Shown here: in pieces, positions 7,254 through 8,823 of the stretch | Layout: each line of letters opens with the position of its first letter | Position numbering within the stretch: position 1 is the stretch's first letter | Assembly (NCBI GenBank): GCA_042091035.1 | Contig: JBELIG010000128.1 | Coordinates: 1 to 8,823, forward strand | Reading direction: 5' to 3' | DNA from: AM-2324 sp042091035 | GTDB lineage: Bacteria; Bacteroidota; Bacteroidia; Chitinophagales; Saprospiraceae | Length of the DNA stretch: 8,823 bases | Program-made: the position numbers and the translations under genes | The notes under the pieces: model-generated | The model's input: only the letters and a program-made list of their open reading frames with translations | Told to the model about the DNA's origin: nothing | Databases searched by the model: none

Positions 7254-8072
7254 TCACTTTTTAAGCAACGCAAAGATATCATTAAAATAGTGGATTTCGT
7301 TATCAGACAATGGGATATTGTAATTTTCATTGAGGGTATAAATACTCAACTCAAAGATGTATCGATGCAGCAATTTAAAGATTTCTGATTCTTGATCGAT
7401 ATTCCCTGATAATTTTACATGCAATGATTTGGGATCAAGCTTTAGTAATGAGCAAACTTTCAATGTATAATAAAGAACATCTGCTGAAGAATGAAATTCA
7501 AACCTATTTAGAAATTTCAACTGACGATTCTCTATATAGTAGACAATCAAGTTCTTTTCATCAAAATGCATCAAAAAAACATAGGGGTCTTCAGCCTGCA
7601 AAGAGGAATTAACAAGACCTCCAAAATTTGGAACAATTTTTCCGACGTCATAATACTGCTCAATGAATTCAAAAGTGGCAGCATCCTTCAAATATAAAAT
7701 CCGTGTTGTTTGATCGGCAAGAAGATCGTCGCCAATTTCTTTCCCACTTAGATCTGCTAGATCCTTAAAATAAGAAGCCCTATGTGCTGGATTATAAAGC
7801 CTATCAGGAATCAAATTAAATCCATGAACATCAAGACCCAAGCATTCTATTTCAGAAAACTTAGATAAAACATCATCCGTAGAATACAGTTTCTTGAATG
7901 TTTCCTCAAAATGCTCCTGATATAGCACATTTTTAAAATAAACAAGTTCTTCCTCTTTTAAGTCGAGTATAAAAAAAGACAAGCTACTTCTTCTCAATAG
8001 AAGAAATAGCTTGAACTCATTTATATTTTCAAAAGTCAAATTACTTTTGTAGTATTCTAATTTTACTCCCAA
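7254..8072 (-). CDS. DUF3822 family protein
   Basis: 272 aa, no signal peptide or membrane segment, so cytoplasmic. It fits the Bacteroidota-restricted DUF3822 family, which is often found next to rsmD; the family has no assigned function, and the actin/ASKHA-like fold suggested for it is from memory and uncertain. Visible features: alternating beta strands (SFFILDL at 32-38, PYVFLMHFDEKNLIVYYI at about 163-180), a helix with YYTLKVCSLLKLDP (201-214), then LHVKLSGNID (218-227). No known catalytic motif. The frame has an in-frame TGA shortly upstream (about 8100) and no ATG before residue 168, so the start must be non-ATG; TTG at 8070-8072 is the best candidate. It overlaps the end of the previous gene by 10 nt and ends 6 nt before rsmD, implying translational coupling across the operon. 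Confidence 0.85.
   Translation of the reverse strand: MGVKLEYYKSNLTFENINEFKLFLLLRRSSLSFFILDLKEEELVYFKNVLYQEHFEETFKKLYSTDDVLSKFSEIECLGLDVHGFNLIPDRLYNPAHRASYFKDLADLSGKEIGDDLLADQTTRILYLKDAATFEFIEQYYDVGKIVPNFGGLVNSSLQAEDPYVFLMHFDEKNLIVYYIENRQLKFLNRFEFHSSADVLYYTLKVCSLLKLDPKSLHVKLSGNIDQESEIFKLLHRYIFELSIYTLNENYNIPLSDNEIHYFNDIFALLKK
8063..8072 (-). other. 10-nt overlap with TTG start of DUF3822 gene
   Basis: The minus-strand sequence TTGGGAGTAA holds both the TTG start of the DUF3822 gene (8070-8072) and the TAA stop of the upstream gene (8063-8065). Such an overlap usually means a terminating ribosome re-initiates on the next gene. The GGAAA just upstream could act as a weak Shine-Dalgarno but lies very close to the start. 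Confidence 0.6.
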
Positions 8073-8677
8073 TTTCCTGATAAATTTGGTGTTCCCATGT
8101 CACCGAATTTTAAGTAAGCAGAGGGATCATATCGGTCATCGTAGTTGGTATACTTTTGTTTACCATACTCTGAACCCATAAATACCTTTGTTTGAACTCG
8201 AGTTTCGGTAACCCAGACTTCAATTGATTCATACTCAACTAACTCCGCTGCCATTTCAAAAGTTTCATCATTCTCAGCAAAAGGCACACTTTGAAGTTCT
8301 GTTAGGAAAGATTCCAACATAGATATATCACTATCTGTAAACACAACAGCCATTGAATCAGCTGCACGCATATAAGATGTATCTGAATAGAATGTGCTAT
8401 TCGTTGGATCATCTGGATCTCCAAAGATCTGGATAAGCATAAACGAATCATTTAAAATAACTTGAGATAAGGTATCAAAACTTGGCGCAAAACCACCAGT
8501 TATTCCTCTGTAGGCCTGCTGAGCAGTTCTAATGTTTTTAAGGCTAGCGATAACTGCCTCTTCTCTTTTTGACTTTTCTTTCTTGAATGCAATTGGCTCC
8601 TGAATTGTTTTATAAAGGCCATAACCCATAAAACACGCTAAAAGCAACATAGCTACGGTAAGTATCTTCTTTATCAT
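8063..8677 (-). CDS. Single-TM, pseudopilin-like protein of unknown function
   Basis: 204 aa. A short basic start (MIKK) is followed by one hydrophobic segment (about 5-22) and then a long charged helix (about 28-60: EPIAFKKEKSKREEAVIASL, KNIRTAQQAYRG). This layout, TM helix continuing into an amphipathic helix with an AQxAY motif and then TGGFAPSFDTL, recalls type IV pilin or pseudopilin-like proteins, but there is no prepilin G|FxxxE site. The C-terminal half is acidic, with beta-like ETRVQTKVFMGS and a conserved-looking end GTPNLSGNWE. The rest probably faces the periplasm. LLAC at 12-15 is a weak lipobox. ATG at 8675-8677 is preceded by AAGGG at close spacing. First gene of the operon with DUF3822 and rsmD. 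I recognise it only as a type of Bacteroidota hypothetical protein; function unknown. Confidence 0.85.
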   Translation of the reverse strand: MIKKILTVAMLLLACFMGYGLYKTIQEPIAFKKEKSKREEAVIASLKNIRTAQQAYRGITGGFAPSFDTLSQVILNDSFMLIQIFGDPDDPTNSTFYSDTSYMRAADSMAVVFTDSDISMLESFLTELQSVPFAENDETFEMAAELVEYESIEVWVTETRVQTKVFMGSEYGKQKYTNYDDRYDPSAYLKFGDMGTPNLSGNWE

Positions 8678-8696
8678 TTCCCTTATTGTTTTACTG

Positions 8697-8728
8697 CAAT
8701 ATTACTAAATATTAGAAAATTGCCACAA
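8697..8728 (-). promoter_or_regulatory. Possible promoter of the TM protein-DUF3822-rsmD operon
   Basis: Minus-strand TTG (8726-8728), 21-nt spacer, then TAATATTG (8697-8704), one mismatch from TAnnTTTG. RNA would start about 15 nt before the ATG at 8677. A second similar box, TATTATTG, lies at 8747-8754, so the choice is uncertain. The rest of 8705-8823 is AT-rich and holds no gene that I can support; the last 30 bases may be the tail of an upstream gene, in an undetermined frame. Confidence 0.28.
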
Positions 8729-8823
8729 TTAATTAAGTGCTTAAAACAATAATACGAAAATTAATTTAGGAACAATATAGATTTTATTTATATCATTTCT
8801 TCTCTCCTACTGAAAGCGTTCCT

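Noticed and set aside
8618..8677. Lipoprotein signal (LLAC, residues 12-15) in the pseudopilin-like protein.
   Set aside because: Leu at -2 is a poor lipobox fit, and the hydrophobic segment continues past the Cys to residue 22, which is better explained by a membrane anchor. It is kept only as a weak alternative.
8788..8823. Possible C-terminal end of an upstream minus-strand gene (short open tails ending at TAA 8788, TGA 8793 or TAG 8807).
   Set aside because: All three frames end within 40 bases of the window edge and none of the 4-11 residue tails is recognisable, so neither the frame nor the existence of the gene can be decided.
1..8823. Search for mobile elements, CRISPR repeats, tRNA genes, riboswitches, defence or toxin-antitoxin genes.
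   Set aside because: No terminal repeats, transposase motifs, regular repeat-spacer pattern, cloverleaf sequence or relevant protein motifs were seen; the leader regions are too short for a riboswitch.

Overview
The window is an AT-rich chromosomal stretch from a member of the Bacteroidota, probably a Cytophagales- or Flavobacteriia-like marine lineage (the rank below phylum is a guess). Evidence for the phylum: promoter-like TAnnTTTG boxes instead of E. coli-type -10 boxes, weak or absent Shine-Dalgarno sequences, signal peptides ending in A|Q (the 'Q-rule' of this phylum), the rsmD + DUF3822 gene pair, and an ArgRS with a Bacteroidota-style KMSKS region. All eight genes lie on the minus strand, so transcription runs from high to low coordinates. 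No tRNA or rRNA gene, IS element, CRISPR array, prophage part or sign of recent transfer was seen. No gap between genes is longer than about 150 bases.

Layout in transcription order. (1) 8823-8678: intergenic, with a tentative promoter. (2) 8677-6702: a tight three-gene operon of an unknown single-TM, pseudopilin-like protein, a DUF3822 protein that starts on TTG inside the end of the previous gene, and rsmD (16S rRNA m2G966 methyltransferase). (3) 6701-6588: intergenic, with three alternating 8-bp inverted-repeat arms and a possible promoter. (4) 6587-6117: a YkuK/DUF458 RNase H-fold protein, followed by a likely intrinsic terminator. (5) 5993-2577: an operon of two secreted M16 metallopeptidase subunits. 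The first keeps the zinc site HxxEH; the second has lost it but keeps the Arg/Tyr substrate-binding motif and carries a LolA-like C-terminal domain. A strong intrinsic terminator closes it. (6) 2450-1: argS followed 20 nt later by glnS, two class I aminoacyl-tRNA synthetases. glnS runs off the left edge after 194 codons.

Functional reading: the genes are mostly translation housekeeping (ArgRS, GlnRS, RsmD) around an envelope proteolysis pair. I do not see a new defence, mobile or biosynthetic system. The items most worth a second look are the split of catalytic features between the two M16 subunits and the LolA-like fusion, the loss of the motif IV acidic residue in RsmD (GPPY instead of D/N-PPY), the uncharacterised proteins co-transcribed with rsmD, and the repeat cluster upstream of the YkuK-like gene.
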